Below are positions 44,138 to 52,177 of a stretch of DNA of 64,000 bases, piece after piece (position 1 is the stretch's first letter; each line of letters opens with the position of its first letter). The translations under genes and the position numbers were made by a program. The stretch is from Lachnoclostridium sp. An118. GTDB taxonomy: Bacteria > Bacillota > Clostridia > Lachnospirales > Lachnospiraceae. The DNA is taken from NCBI RefSeq assembly GCF_002160985.1, contig NZ_NFLQ01000010.1:50151-114150 (forward strand), read 5' to 3'. The notes under the pieces are model-generated. The model was not told the DNA's origin. It saw only the letters and a list, made by a program, of their open reading frames with translations, and did no database searches.

Positions 44138-44954
44138 CATTACCAATAGTACCAAATCTACCAGAAGAGGAAAGGAGGCTGCACTTGTGGATAGAGAGAA
44201 GATGCGTAAGCAGCGCTATAAAAAGGTGAATAATGGAAAAGGAAAGAAGATTGGTTCCTTTGAAGCCATTTGCCTGAATATCAGAGGTTTCTGTGATGGG
44301 CGCAACGGATTTCCGCGCCAGACCGATAGTAACGATTGGTATTCACCATTTATGAACCAAGAGGCTAACAGCTTTGGGGAGTTCTGCAGTCATACTTGGG
44401 GAAGTCTCCAGATTGAGAATGAAGGAGAGTATGCCCGTCTGGAGGAATTAATGGACGGTATTAGCCAGAAGAAGGGACTTCTGGAGATGGCAAAAGCGGA
44501 TCTTGCCGTTGTTGCTACAAGGGAGAATGATTCGGAATTTGCCCGCAAGAAAGGCGAGGATAATCTGACGGATGCTCAGATCCGGGCAAGACGTAAAGCT
44601 GAAAAGGAAAAGAAGTTGGCTCCGGTAAAGAAAAAGGTAGCAGGTCTGGAGCGGGAGTTGAAAAATGCGGAAGAGGCGTTTTCAGCTCTGTACAGCAAGC
44701 TGGTCGAGGATGACAACACGACTCGTCTGATCTGCCATCGTGTTCGAGATCACATTCGGATGCGCCTTGATGTGTACTGGAATTCTGCGTTGAGACGTCA
44801 TCCGGATGGCGCATCCATGCCGGTTGTACCTGTAATAGAATTGGAGGATGAGGCGGAGGAAGCATATCTTAGCCTGCATAAGGTACTGATGAAGCGTGCG
44901 GCTGCGATCCGTGATGCGATTCAGGATGAGGCAGCAGAAAAGGAGGTGGCGTAA
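44127..44954 (+). CDS. Coiled-coil protein, 275 residues, unknown
   Basis: A basic N-terminus (about 1-45) is followed by a conserved-looking aromatic part (SFGEFCSHTWGSLQIENEGE) and a long charged coiled coil (about 105-190). The coiled coil includes ARRKAEKEKKLAPVKKKVAG. A final helix ends RAAAIRDAIQDEAAEKEVA. AGGAGGTGA is placed ideally before the start. Likely a scaffold of the membrane assembly encoded downstream; the role is inferred. Confidence 0.5.
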   Translation: MRDNITNSTKSTRRGKEAALVDREKMRKQRYKKVNNGKGKKIGSFEAICLNIRGFCDGRNGFPRQTDSNDWYSPFMNQEANSFGEFCSHTWGSLQIENEGEYARLEELMDGISQKKGLLEMAKADLAVVATRENDSEFARKKGEDNLTDAQIRARRKAEKEKKLAPVKKKVAGLERELKNAEEAFSALYSKLVEDDNTTRLICHRVRDHIRMRLDVYWNSALRRHPDGASMPVVPVIELEDEAEEAYLSLHKVLMKRAAAIRDAIQDEAAEKEVA

Positions 44955-45395
44955 ATGTTCGGAAGAAAAAAGAAGCAGGCTCAGTTCAATACGATGGATG
45001 ATTCCAGAGTGACTGTATATGATTTCAAGCGTCGTATACAGTGTCTGTTTGAGTCCTATCGTTCCACTGATTACAGACTTTATACCGGGCTCAGTGAGGA
45101 AGAGATGAAGCCGAAGATTGACAGGCATCTGGAAGCTTTGTTTGCCGGGGACGTGGACGATGGTAACGGCGATATGCTCGACAATATCATTTTTGGACCG
45201 TACAGAGAGTCGGTGCCGTATTTGAATATTCAGCGTCTTAACCACAAGGATATGAACCGTCGTCTGGTTGCACGCAGGGTTTCTGACCGTATGGATTTCG
45301 AAAGGATCCGCGATGAGCGCAAGGAAGAACTGGAACGCTTGGAACAGGAATATAAAGATGTATGCAGTAAGATGGCAGCAGTAGAGGAGGGTTAA
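44955..45395 (+). CDS. Small coiled-coil protein, 146 residues, unknown
   Basis: Starts immediately after the previous stop with AAGGAGGTGG in front. It has a helical core (VTVYDFKRRIQCLFESYR) and an acidic turn (GDVDDGNGD), and its C-terminal 40 residues form a charged coiled coil (RIRDERKEELERLEQEYKDV). No family recognised; gene packing ties it to the preceding coiled-coil protein. Confidence 0.5.
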   Translation: MFGRKKKQAQFNTMDDSRVTVYDFKRRIQCLFESYRSTDYRLYTGLSEEEMKPKIDRHLEALFAGDVDDGNGDMLDNIIFGPYRESVPYLNIQRLNHKDMNRRLVARRVSDRMDFERIRDERKEELERLEQEYKDVCSKMAAVEEG

Positions 45396-45400
45396 GCATT

Positions 45401-46387
45401 ATGAGTAAAAAATATAAAGAGATCTACTCGGTAGACAGAAAAACAGGCGAGATTACGAACGAATGCCTTCATTATAACAATCGCAAGCGCTTCAAGGCGG
45501 ATACTCCATTTGATAACAGTATTGTGCCGTACCTGATTATGATCTTCTGTGCGACGGTAGACGGTGTTGTATTCTACAGCCTGTTCAGCAGACTCTCTTA
45601 TGACAGCCCGCTGATGCTCTGGGTACAGATTGGAGCGTTACTGTTTGGATTTGACATAACGCCAATCTTTGGAGGCATCCAGTATAAGCGTCTGCGGCAG
45701 GGAATTACAAAAGACAAGTTTGTACTGATTATGGCACTGGTTGTCTGTGGTCTGGCATTTGCTATGAACATAGTTCTTCGTATTTTAACAATTAATCAGA
45801 CTTCAGCTTCATCGGTCAGTATTGCAACAAGCTATATGAGTACGATGGCACAGGAGACTGCAGAATCCGGCATCGATGCTACGACAATTGCGCTAACCAT
45901 CTTTGGTATGGGTATTCCTGTTGTGACTTCCGTTGGCAGTTTCCTGATTAGCTTTATTACATATAATCCGTTGAAGATCAAAAAGCAGCGTATAGCAGAG
46001 ATGATGGAAGATACCAGAGATGAGGTCAGACGTTTTGAGGCCATTCTGGATGACTATGATGCTGAACCGGATTTTTCGGAAAATCTCGAGATGGAGGATG
46101 AGGCGAAGTATAAGGAAATGCAGATGATGCATATAGCCCAGGTAATCGGATATTGCGATTATGTCAGAGAACGTTTGAAGGAACAGCTTGGCAATCCGAC
46201 ATCCAATAATGTACTTTCCAAATCTGTCTGTGAGACTATCCTGGACAGACTGGATAAGGAACTGGGGCTGCTGAACACGCAGGCTGTCACTGACACACCG
46301 GCTGTGGCAGTTCCTGCGATGGACGTACCAGCAGAAAAAGAAACAAGATATACAACTATGATCCCCGCTAACAAAGCTACAGCATAA
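45401..46387 (+). CDS. Four-TM membrane protein with cytoplasmic helices
   Basis: 328 residues. Hydrophobic segments lie at about 44-64, 73-93, 107-131 and 165-189, and a long charged helical region follows (about 195-265, QRIAEMMEDTRDEVRRFEAI). It sits directly before an OmpA-domain lipoprotein. A 4-TM protein plus an OmpA-domain partner loosely recalls MotA/MotB-like pairs such as ZorA/ZorB of Zorya defence, but no MotA motif is visible. GAGGAGG precedes the start. Confidence 0.55.
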   Translation: MSKKYKEIYSVDRKTGEITNECLHYNNRKRFKADTPFDNSIVPYLIMIFCATVDGVVFYSLFSRLSYDSPLMLWVQIGALLFGFDITPIFGGIQYKRLRQGITKDKFVLIMALVVCGLAFAMNIVLRILTINQTSASSVSIATSYMSTMAQETAESGIDATTIALTIFGMGIPVVTSVGSFLISFITYNPLKIKKQRIAEMMEDTRDEVRRFEAILDDYDAEPDFSENLEMEDEAKYKEMQMMHIAQVIGYCDYVRERLKEQLGNPTSNNVLSKSVCETILDRLDKELGLLNTQAVTDTPAVAVPAMDVPAEKETRYTTMIPANKATA

Positions 46388-46401
46388 GGAGGAGACGCGC
46401 T

Positions 46402-47637
46402 ATGAAAAAGAGATTTACAGCATTATTTTTAACCATATGCCTGGCAGTTTCTGCAGTTGGTTTTACCGGCTGCGGAGACCAGACTTCTGCAGAAACGACA
46501 TCCAGCATGAATGCAGTATGCTACGCAATCGCACCGACCGCCAATAGTCAGGGTTTGAACATGAGTTCTCCGCTGGTACAGGATACCATCTATGATACGA
46601 TTCTTGAATACGGTTATATTTCAGTGGTGGTGGTTGATGGTGAGCCAGAAATGGTTGCGGCGGACAGCTATGATATCGATGCACAGTATAAGAAAGCATC
46701 CAAAGAGAAACTGAAGACAGATGCCCGTGCAAAGGCGACGAATCTGATTGCCTATATGGAGAGTCAGGTTGCCAACGATGCCCAGGTGGATTATCTGGAA
46801 GGGCTGAGAATGGCGGTACGCTCCTTGTCCTCGCTGGAAGGTTATGATTCCAAGACGATTGTGGTCGTCGGAACAGGCCTTTCCACACAGGGAACGCTCA
46901 ACTTCCAGAATAATCTCCTTTCTGTTGAGCCGGAGGCTGTATTGGATCAGCTGGAAGAGAAGAATGAGATTCCGGATTTTACCGGTATTACGGTAGTCTG
47001 GCAGCAGATGGGTGATGTGGCTTCTCCACAGGAGGATCTTTCGCAGACACAGAGAAAGCGTCTGCAGGAAATCTGGAGTGGTATTGTAGAACGTGGCGGC
47101 GGGACATTTGTTTACAATGACATCATGGCGAATCCGGTGGATACAGAGGCATCTTATCCTGCGGTAGACACAGTAGATCTCCCAACGGAAACCCCTATTG
47201 GCTTTGACGAAACGATGTTTGATACGGAAGATGAGAGCATTCTGGAGGAGCCGGTCATCCTCCCTGAAGAGCAGGTATCCTTTGTACCGGATAAATCCAC
47301 ATATCTGAACGAAGAAGAGGCAGTGGCGACAATCCAGCCGATCGCGGATTACCTCATCGAACATGAGCAGATCAAGCTCCTGCTCGCCGGTACCACGGCA
47401 GGGGATGAAGATAGCGATTACACCATAAAACTTTCGCAGGAAAGAGCGGATGCGGTCAGGAATACGCTGATCCAGTTTGGCGTTGATGAGTCTCGTATTG
47501 TTACTGTGGGGCTCGGATCCAGCGATCCATGGCATGTATATGGTGCCGGTTACGAAGGCAGCATTGCATCAGAAAACCGCAAAGTGGTGCTGCTGGATGC
47601 ATCGAGCGATACTGCAAAGGATATTTTAAGTGAATAG
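46402..47637 (+). CDS. Lipoprotein with vWA-like middle and C-terminal OmpA/MotB domain
   Basis: Signal peptide with lipobox VGFTGC, so C24 would be lipidated and the protein sits outside the membrane. Residues about 35-240 read like a vWA-type alpha/beta fold (YGYISVVVVDGEPE, then SKTIVVVGTGLSTQG). The C-terminal 100 residues match the OmpA-like peptidoglycan-binding fold: LSQERADAVRNTLIQFGVDE, SRIVTVGLGSSDPW and ENRKVVLLD. It would tie the assembly to the cell wall, as the YARHG protein may. AAGGAGGAG precedes the ATG. Confidence 0.72.
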   Translation: MKKRFTALFLTICLAVSAVGFTGCGDQTSAETTSSMNAVCYAIAPTANSQGLNMSSPLVQDTIYDTILEYGYISVVVVDGEPEMVAADSYDIDAQYKKASKEKLKTDARAKATNLIAYMESQVANDAQVDYLEGLRMAVRSLSSLEGYDSKTIVVVGTGLSTQGTLNFQNNLLSVEPEAVLDQLEEKNEIPDFTGITVVWQQMGDVASPQEDLSQTQRKRLQEIWSGIVERGGGTFVYNDIMANPVDTEASYPAVDTVDLPTETPIGFDETMFDTEDESILEEPVILPEEQVSFVPDKSTYLNEEEAVATIQPIADYLIEHEQIKLLLAGTTAGDEDSDYTIKLSQERADAVRNTLIQFGVDESRIVTVGLGSSDPWHVYGAGYEGSIASENRKVVLLDASSDTAKDILSE

Positions 47638-47649
47638 GTACAGACTTCT

Positions 47650-47679
47650 TTCAAAGCGAAACCTGTCGGTTTATGAAAC
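47650..47679 (+). promoter_or_regulatory. TTTCA...TGAAAC regulatory element 6
   Basis: CTTTCAAAGCGAAAC and TATGAAACA form a diverged version of the recurring element, 13 nt after the lipoprotein gene and about 70 nt before the nuclease gene start. Confidence 0.35.
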
Positions 47680-47748
47680 AGAAATACTATGAGAGACTGT
47701 AGTAGCAAAGGGAGGCAGCCATTTTATCAGAGAGGAGGGATACTTCAT

Positions 47749-48594
47749 ATGTTGAAAGCAAAAGCACTTTGTGCGGTGAATGGCAATTTGGCTCCGGAGA
47801 TCAGACCACTGATGTCAGTGGGGGAGGCTCCGGTTCCAACAGCTGACACACATGGCAATGGTCTTCGTGACCTGATCGACGGTATACAGAACATCGTGAT
47901 CGAGTCGGTCGGCAGTGATGAAAAGATACCAGAGGCAGTTGGACAGCTGGCAATCAAAATGATGAAGAACAATGATCTCATCAAGGATCTGTTGCATGAG
48001 CTTCGCCAGTTTTACATCCGCGGACAGAAAGACTTCCGTCTGTCACTGGCGGGCAAAAGTGATGCGGAGAAGAAGCAGATTATTTCTCTGTTTCAGGATA
48101 TGGCCGGACTGGTCAGCAATGTCCGTTACTTCCCGGCGTTCCAGTCTCTCAATGGCTCACTGGTTGTGATGCCAAAGGCACAGATGTTCCTGACAGGACA
48201 GTATTTGGAGCTTGCGGTTTATCAGACAATCAAGGGCGTACTGCAGAAACTGTCGGTGAAATATAAAGCAGAATATGAGATTTACCGGAATGTCCGTGTG
48301 GCAGACAGCGAAGGCAAGCTGAAAAATGAGTTCGACATTGCTTTTCAGTTTAACGGAATCTGGTACATTGTGGAATGCAAGAGCGGTCAATGCTTCTCTG
48401 ATTGGAGCAGTTTTGCTGAGCTGGGAGTGACCTATAACATCGTTCCGGACCACCTGCTCTTGGTAGATGCCTATATCTCAGACAGCAAGGCGGAATGTAT
48501 CGAGTACTTCTGTGATTACTATGTGTGTAACCTGTCGGGAAATACCCTTCAGGAGAAGGTAACCAAGATGGTCATGAGCGACTTTGCAGCGTGA
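47749..48594 (+). CDS. PD-(D/E)XK nuclease-domain protein
   Basis: 281 residues; the start at 47749 follows GAGGAGGG by 9 nt. The last 130 residues carry the nuclease core: LELAVYQTIKGVL, the strand KNEFDIAFQFNGIWYIVECK with D (about 195), E (about 209) and K (about 211), then a C-terminal alpha/beta unit. This resembles the Card1/DUF1887 nuclease ending, and the sequence NEFDI...ECK parallels NEIDI...SCK in the broken gene at 34932. The N-terminal half is helical. No CARF sensor is present, so another component must control it. Confidence 0.72.
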   Translation: MLKAKALCAVNGNLAPEIRPLMSVGEAPVPTADTHGNGLRDLIDGIQNIVIESVGSDEKIPEAVGQLAIKMMKNNDLIKDLLHELRQFYIRGQKDFRLSLAGKSDAEKKQIISLFQDMAGLVSNVRYFPAFQSLNGSLVVMPKAQMFLTGQYLELAVYQTIKGVLQKLSVKYKAEYEIYRNVRVADSEGKLKNEFDIAFQFNGIWYIVECKSGQCFSDWSSFAELGVTYNIVPDHLLLVDAYISDSKAECIEYFCDYYVCNLSGNTLQEKVTKMVMSDFAA

Positions 48595-48610
48595 AAGGGG
48601 CGTAGTATAT

Positions 48611-49642
48611 ATGAAGAAGATGGAAAAGTTCAATGGCACTGTGAATTACAGCAACAGAGCTTTTGATTTTGGTTTCAGAGCGGACCATATACCGGATATT
48701 CCGGTATATGCGACTCGCGAGGGAGAAGAGGTCTTTATGACTGTGCTACCTTTCAATGGGGTGCCTGTTGAAGAAATCGAAGAGTCCTTTGACGCGGTCG
48801 ACTATGCTCTGGTTGAGGAACTGGGACGCAGCAAGTATTTAAGCTCTTTGCAGATATACCAGTTTGTAGGACTCCGTGGTTTCAAAGTCCAGAGACACGG
48901 CGTTCGCAATCGACTGAACAAAATGATGAAGCTGCGGGTCATTCGCGAGTATGAGCTAAAGACTCCGGAGGCAGAAAGAGGCCTGAAGGTATATGATCTG
49001 GATTATAAAGGTTTCCTGATTGCCCGCCACAGAGGAGTGCTTTTCCACAAGGGCAACAGATACCTCAGCAACACAAAGAAACAGGAACTGGACGCGTTCG
49101 ATACAGCAGAGGATATCAAGAGAATCCTTGTTGGCAATATGATCGCTCTCTCTGGTCTGATGAACGGGGTAGCCTGTGAGCGCTTCGGTATCATGGAGAC
49201 GATGCGTCCTGTACAGGAACCTCCGATTACAGATGGCTGTATCATTCGGACAGCTGCAAATATTCAATTGGATGAGGAGTCAATCCTCCTGTATGAGGTG
49301 GTCAGATCCACACCGCACGCGATGCGCAAGCTGGCAGACAAGGTGAATCGTTACTACATCCTGATCAATGACAGACGTTATCGTGAAAACAACTATTACG
49401 GGCACGAGGCAGTCCCGCAGCTTGTCATCTGCGGAGAGAACTATGAGCACTGCGTAAAGATCGATCAGTATCTTCGAAGCAGAGGTCTGATCAGTGAGAC
49501 AGACAGTCTGCTGTATACAGAGGATTTGTTTTATGTCCGTCAGACATTGCAGAACCTGTATGAACTGGATGAGGCGGGAAACCGTACCTGGTACAGCCTG
49601 CCGGAGCGGCAGATGGTTACAGATATGGGAAGGAGCGCATAG
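48611..49642 (+). CDS. Winged-helix protein resembling replication-relaxation family
   Basis: 343 residues. After a short beta start, the segment FVGLRGFKVQRHGVRNRLNK with MMKLRVIREYEL looks like a winged helix, and GLKVYDLDYKGFLI follows as in replication-relaxation proteins. The C-terminal half (LVICGENYEHCVKIDQYL) is alpha/beta and could be a degenerate nuclease fold. AAAGGGGCG lies before the ATG at 48611; an earlier frame start overlaps the nuclease gene. It probably binds DNA for the locus. Confidence 0.5.
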   Translation: MKKMEKFNGTVNYSNRAFDFGFRADHIPDIPVYATREGEEVFMTVLPFNGVPVEEIEESFDAVDYALVEELGRSKYLSSLQIYQFVGLRGFKVQRHGVRNRLNKMMKLRVIREYELKTPEAERGLKVYDLDYKGFLIARHRGVLFHKGNRYLSNTKKQELDAFDTAEDIKRILVGNMIALSGLMNGVACERFGIMETMRPVQEPPITDGCIIRTAANIQLDEESILLYEVVRSTPHAMRKLADKVNRYYILINDRRYRENNYYGHEAVPQLVICGENYEHCVKIDQYLRSRGLISETDSLLYTEDLFYVRQTLQNLYELDEAGNRTWYSLPERQMVTDMGRSA

Positions 49643-49661
49643 GGAGGCCTTAAGGTCTCCC
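49642..49661 (+). promoter_or_regulatory. Hairpin between the winged-helix gene and a small gene
   Basis: GGGAGGCCTTAAGGTCTCCC is an almost perfect palindrome starting at the stop codon of the previous gene and ending 18 nt before the next ATG. It lies right before the AAGGGAG ribosome binding site, so it may tune translation or stop part of the transcripts. Confidence 0.45.
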
Positions 49662-49679
49662 GGGAAGGGAGAATAAGCT

Positions 49680-49811
49680 ATGCGTAGATATGAATCTTCA
49701 GACAAAATCGTTAATGTTGTTAAGCAGTTTCTGACAGAGGACGACTGGCATTATGACAGCCCGGAAGGCATCCATCTGAATCCTTTTGCCATGAAAGGGG
49801 ATGAGGAATGA
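49680..49811 (+). CDS. 43-residue protein, possible YbjN-like fragment
   Basis: An ATG with AAGGGAG 8 nt upstream opens a 43-codon frame whose TGA overlaps the start of the ClpP-like gene. It reads VVKQFLTEDDWHYDSPEGIH and ends FAMKGDEE. The opening resembles the first helix and strand of YbjN-type proteins. It may be a true small adaptor of the protease or the remnant of a longer gene. Confidence 0.5.
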   Translation: MRRYESSDKIVNVVKQFLTEDDWHYDSPEGIHLNPFAMKGDEE

Positions 49812-50407
49812 TGAGTACACCAATATTACTGAAGAGCAGCAGCGGCGTTCAGACGGTTGCGATTGAATCTAAATTGATGAGTGACCGCAGGTTATTTATC
49901 ACTGGCGAGATCAACGCTGACAGCGCTATGGATTTCTTCAAGCAGATGATGCTCCTGAATCTGGAGGATGATAAGGAACCGATTTCGGTGTTCGTTAATT
50001 CTCCGGGAGGCGAGATTGATAATGGTCTGCTGATCTATGATGCGATTGTCGACTCCAAAGCCCCTGTCCGTACTTTCTGCAGCGGATGTGCTTACAGTAT
50101 GGGGGCAGTTTTGTTTACCTGTGGGAAAGAGCGATACATGCTTCCGCACAGCAAGCTTATGCTCCATGAACCATTGCTTGGCGGCAAGATTGGCGGCAAT
50201 GCATCCTCTATCAAATCCATTTCTGAAAGTCTGCTGGAGACGAAGGCCATGATAAATAAACTTTTGGCCTTCCATTCCGGAAAGACGGAAGAAGAGATGG
50301 ATGAACTGACATCCTATGACCATTACTTTTCAGCCCGGGAAGCGGTTGAGATGGGACTTGCGGATGGCATTAGAAGCTTTAAGGAAATGATGGAGGGCTG
50401 TGCATGA
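49808..50407 (+). CDS. ClpP-family serine protease
   Basis: 199 residues. The oxyanion loop is VNSPGGEIDNGL, the serine is in GCAYSMGAVL (about S97) and the histidine in LMLHEPL (about H119). The aspartate is in SYDHYFSAREAVEMGLADG (about D170), so the triad is complete. It should form a ClpP-like barrel. The Clp-type unfoldase at 30241 is a natural partner. It starts inside the stop of the small gene (ATGATGA) and ends 4 bp into the TraG-like gene, so these are strictly coupled. Confidence 0.85.
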   Translation: MMSTPILLKSSSGVQTVAIESKLMSDRRLFITGEINADSAMDFFKQMMLLNLEDDKEPISVFVNSPGGEIDNGLLIYDAIVDSKAPVRTFCSGCAYSMGAVLFTCGKERYMLPHSKLMLHEPLLGGKIGGNASSIKSISESLLETKAMINKLLAFHSGKTEEEMDELTSYDHYFSAREAVEMGLADGIRSFKEMMEGCA

Positions 50408-51762
50408 TTAATAACGATGGACAGATGAATGTAAACGATATTTCTTTTAACGAGAGAGTGCTTTTGAAATCCGGCAACGGCAGCGATACCGATAGACTGA
50501 TTCTTGGAGACGGCGAGAACTGCATCTTCAGTTCAGATTCGCAGAAGACTGGATTGAACAATAATATCCTCGTGATCGGTACTTCCGGCTGTGGAAAGAC
50601 GGTCAGTATCATGGAACCTCGTATTCTTGAGACATTCAACAAGAGTCTCATTGCCACGGTAACGAAACGCAGGATTGTGAAGAAGTACTCTATGGTGATG
50701 AAGAAGCGAGGGTATAAGGTTCTGGATCTGAATTTTGTGCATCCCAGTGAGGGAAACTGTGGATACGATCCCCTGATGCATATCGGCTCCTATAACGACA
50801 TCACCTTCCTGGCACGCAGCATTGTCATGGCCAATCCTCAAAAGGCTCTGTCAAATGCCGATCCGTATTGGGATGATGGCGCAACAAGTCTTTTCAGTGC
50901 GGAATTGTGCTATATATTGCAGACAAAAGACAACCCCACATTCGCAGATGTGCTGGAGTTTCACAACAAGCTGACTTTTGAGGAGAGAAACGGTGTTGTT
51001 ACCACGAACTATGACATGAAGTTTGAGTATCTTGCAGAGAAAGATCCGTCGTCCTTTGCTGTATCCTGCTGGAAATCGTTCAAACAGCTCCCCATTAAGA
51101 CGGCCAGTTGTATTTTTTCGGCGTTGAACACTACAATCGATTCTATCTTCACTCCGGAACTAAAGGAAATGTTTCGCATGAAAAAGATGGTGGATTTTGA
51201 GAAGCTGGCTTCTGAAAAGACGGTGCTATTTATAACAACCAGCCCGGTTAATTCTTCGCTGAACAGCTTCGTTTCCTCCTTCTATAGTTCAGTGTTTAAG
51301 GAACTGTTTGAGTTTGCGGAAGACCAGGTAGACGGAAAGTTGCCGATACCTGTAGATGTTCTTGCCGACGATTTCGCCACTGGCTGTCCTGTGAATATGT
51401 TCGATCAGTATGTGTCCATTTTCCGTGAGAAGGGGCTGTCTGTCACAGCTCTGATCCAGTCAGAGTCGCAGTTAAGCTCCCTTTATGGCAGCGAGAAGGC
51501 GACCACCATCATTAACAATTGCGACACGATCGTGTTCCTGGGATCTATGGATCTGGATACGGGAAGGAGCATTTCAGCGAGAGCGAACAGACCCCTGGAG
51601 GATGTCCTGTACATGCCGATTGGATCAGAAATCATCTTCCGGCGTGGCATGAAGCCGATCTTTACAAAGAGATATAACATCTTCCAGAACGAGATGTATA
51701 AGAAAATAACGGCAGCATATGAGAAGCATGTTGAGAAAGAGCTGTCTCAGTCCACACGTTAG
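50404..51762 (+). CDS. TraG/VirD4-type ATPase
   Basis: 452 residues. Walker A is GTSGCGKT (59-66). The strand VIGTSGCGKTVSIMEPRILE is followed by an LDLNFVHPSEGNCGYDPL segment typical of TraG. Walker B is DVLADDFATG (about 318-327), and VTALIQSESQLSSLYG matches the TraG sensor region. No N-terminal membrane segments are present, unlike conjugative coupling proteins, and it lies inside the defence-like locus, 42 kb from the relaxase. It could still serve transfer. Confidence 0.75.
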   Translation: MINNDGQMNVNDISFNERVLLKSGNGSDTDRLILGDGENCIFSSDSQKTGLNNNILVIGTSGCGKTVSIMEPRILETFNKSLIATVTKRRIVKKYSMVMKKRGYKVLDLNFVHPSEGNCGYDPLMHIGSYNDITFLARSIVMANPQKALSNADPYWDDGATSLFSAELCYILQTKDNPTFADVLEFHNKLTFEERNGVVTTNYDMKFEYLAEKDPSSFAVSCWKSFKQLPIKTASCIFSALNTTIDSIFTPELKEMFRMKKMVDFEKLASEKTVLFITTSPVNSSLNSFVSSFYSSVFKELFEFAEDQVDGKLPIPVDVLADDFATGCPVNMFDQYVSIFREKGLSVTALIQSESQLSSLYGSEKATTIINNCDTIVFLGSMDLDTGRSISARANRPLEDVLYMPIGSEIIFRRGMKPIFTKRYNIFQNEMYKKITAAYEKHVEKELSQSTR

Positions 51763-51821
51763 GATCAATATGAGATTGACACAGACGGATGGATTATATC
51801 ACAGGGAAAGCGGGGAGTGTA

Positions 51822-52013
51822 ATGAAGGGAAATAAGCGTTTAGAATTTCTGAAGAGTATACGACTTCCATCAGAGGAAGCTGACAACGGAAGAAGTGGGC
51901 AGGGGACACAGAGCAATCAGGTTCATAATATGACAAGACAGGAAGAGTATGATCTGCAGAAGGAGCTCGAGAGGCGTTTCGATGAACTTTTCGGCACCAC
52001 ATCTGAGGATTAG
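51822..52013 (+). CDS. Small charged protein, 63 residues
   Basis: The start at 51822 follows CGGGGAG closely; an in-frame ATG at 51789 is the alternative. The frame reads RLEFLKSIRLPSEEADNG, a polar linker, then a C-terminal helix RQEEYDLQKELERRFDELFG. Likely an adaptor bound to the TraG-like ATPase. It is Pup-like in size and disorder but lacks the terminal Gly-Gln/Glu. Confidence 0.45.
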   Translation: MKGNKRLEFLKSIRLPSEEADNGRSGQGTQSNQVHNMTRQEEYDLQKELERRFDELFGTTSED

Positions 52014-52014
52014 A

Positions 52015-52065
52015 AGTTTCAAAAAATTGTTTTCGCCCTGATAAATACCTCTGGATGATGAAACT
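52015..52065 (+). promoter_or_regulatory. AGTTTCA...TGAAACT regulatory element 7
   Basis: A perfect 7-bp inverted repeat, AGTTTCA (52015-52021) and TGAAACT (52059-52065), starting 2 nt after a stop codon. Spacing (37 nt between arms, against 36 in element 1) is almost identical. It lies about 110 nt before the membrane zincin gene. Confidence 0.55.
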
Positions 52066-52177
52066 GCCTGCAGATGGCAGAATGTGCTTGCAAAGAAAAT
52101 GGACAGGACAGCATTTGATGACAAAGAAATGATGTATGTTGTGTTTAATAAATTCAAATGATTGGTGAAAGTAGGAT

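Noticed and set aside
50404..51762. Conjugative coupling protein of the element's own transfer system
   Set aside because: Not ruled out, but it lacks N-terminal membrane segments and sits in the defence-like locus far from the relaxase; left as a TraG/VirD4-type ATPase.
51822..52013. Pup-like modifier
   Set aside because: The size, charge and likely disorder fit, but the C-terminus is GTTSED without Gly-Gln/Glu and no Pup ligase (PafA) is present.
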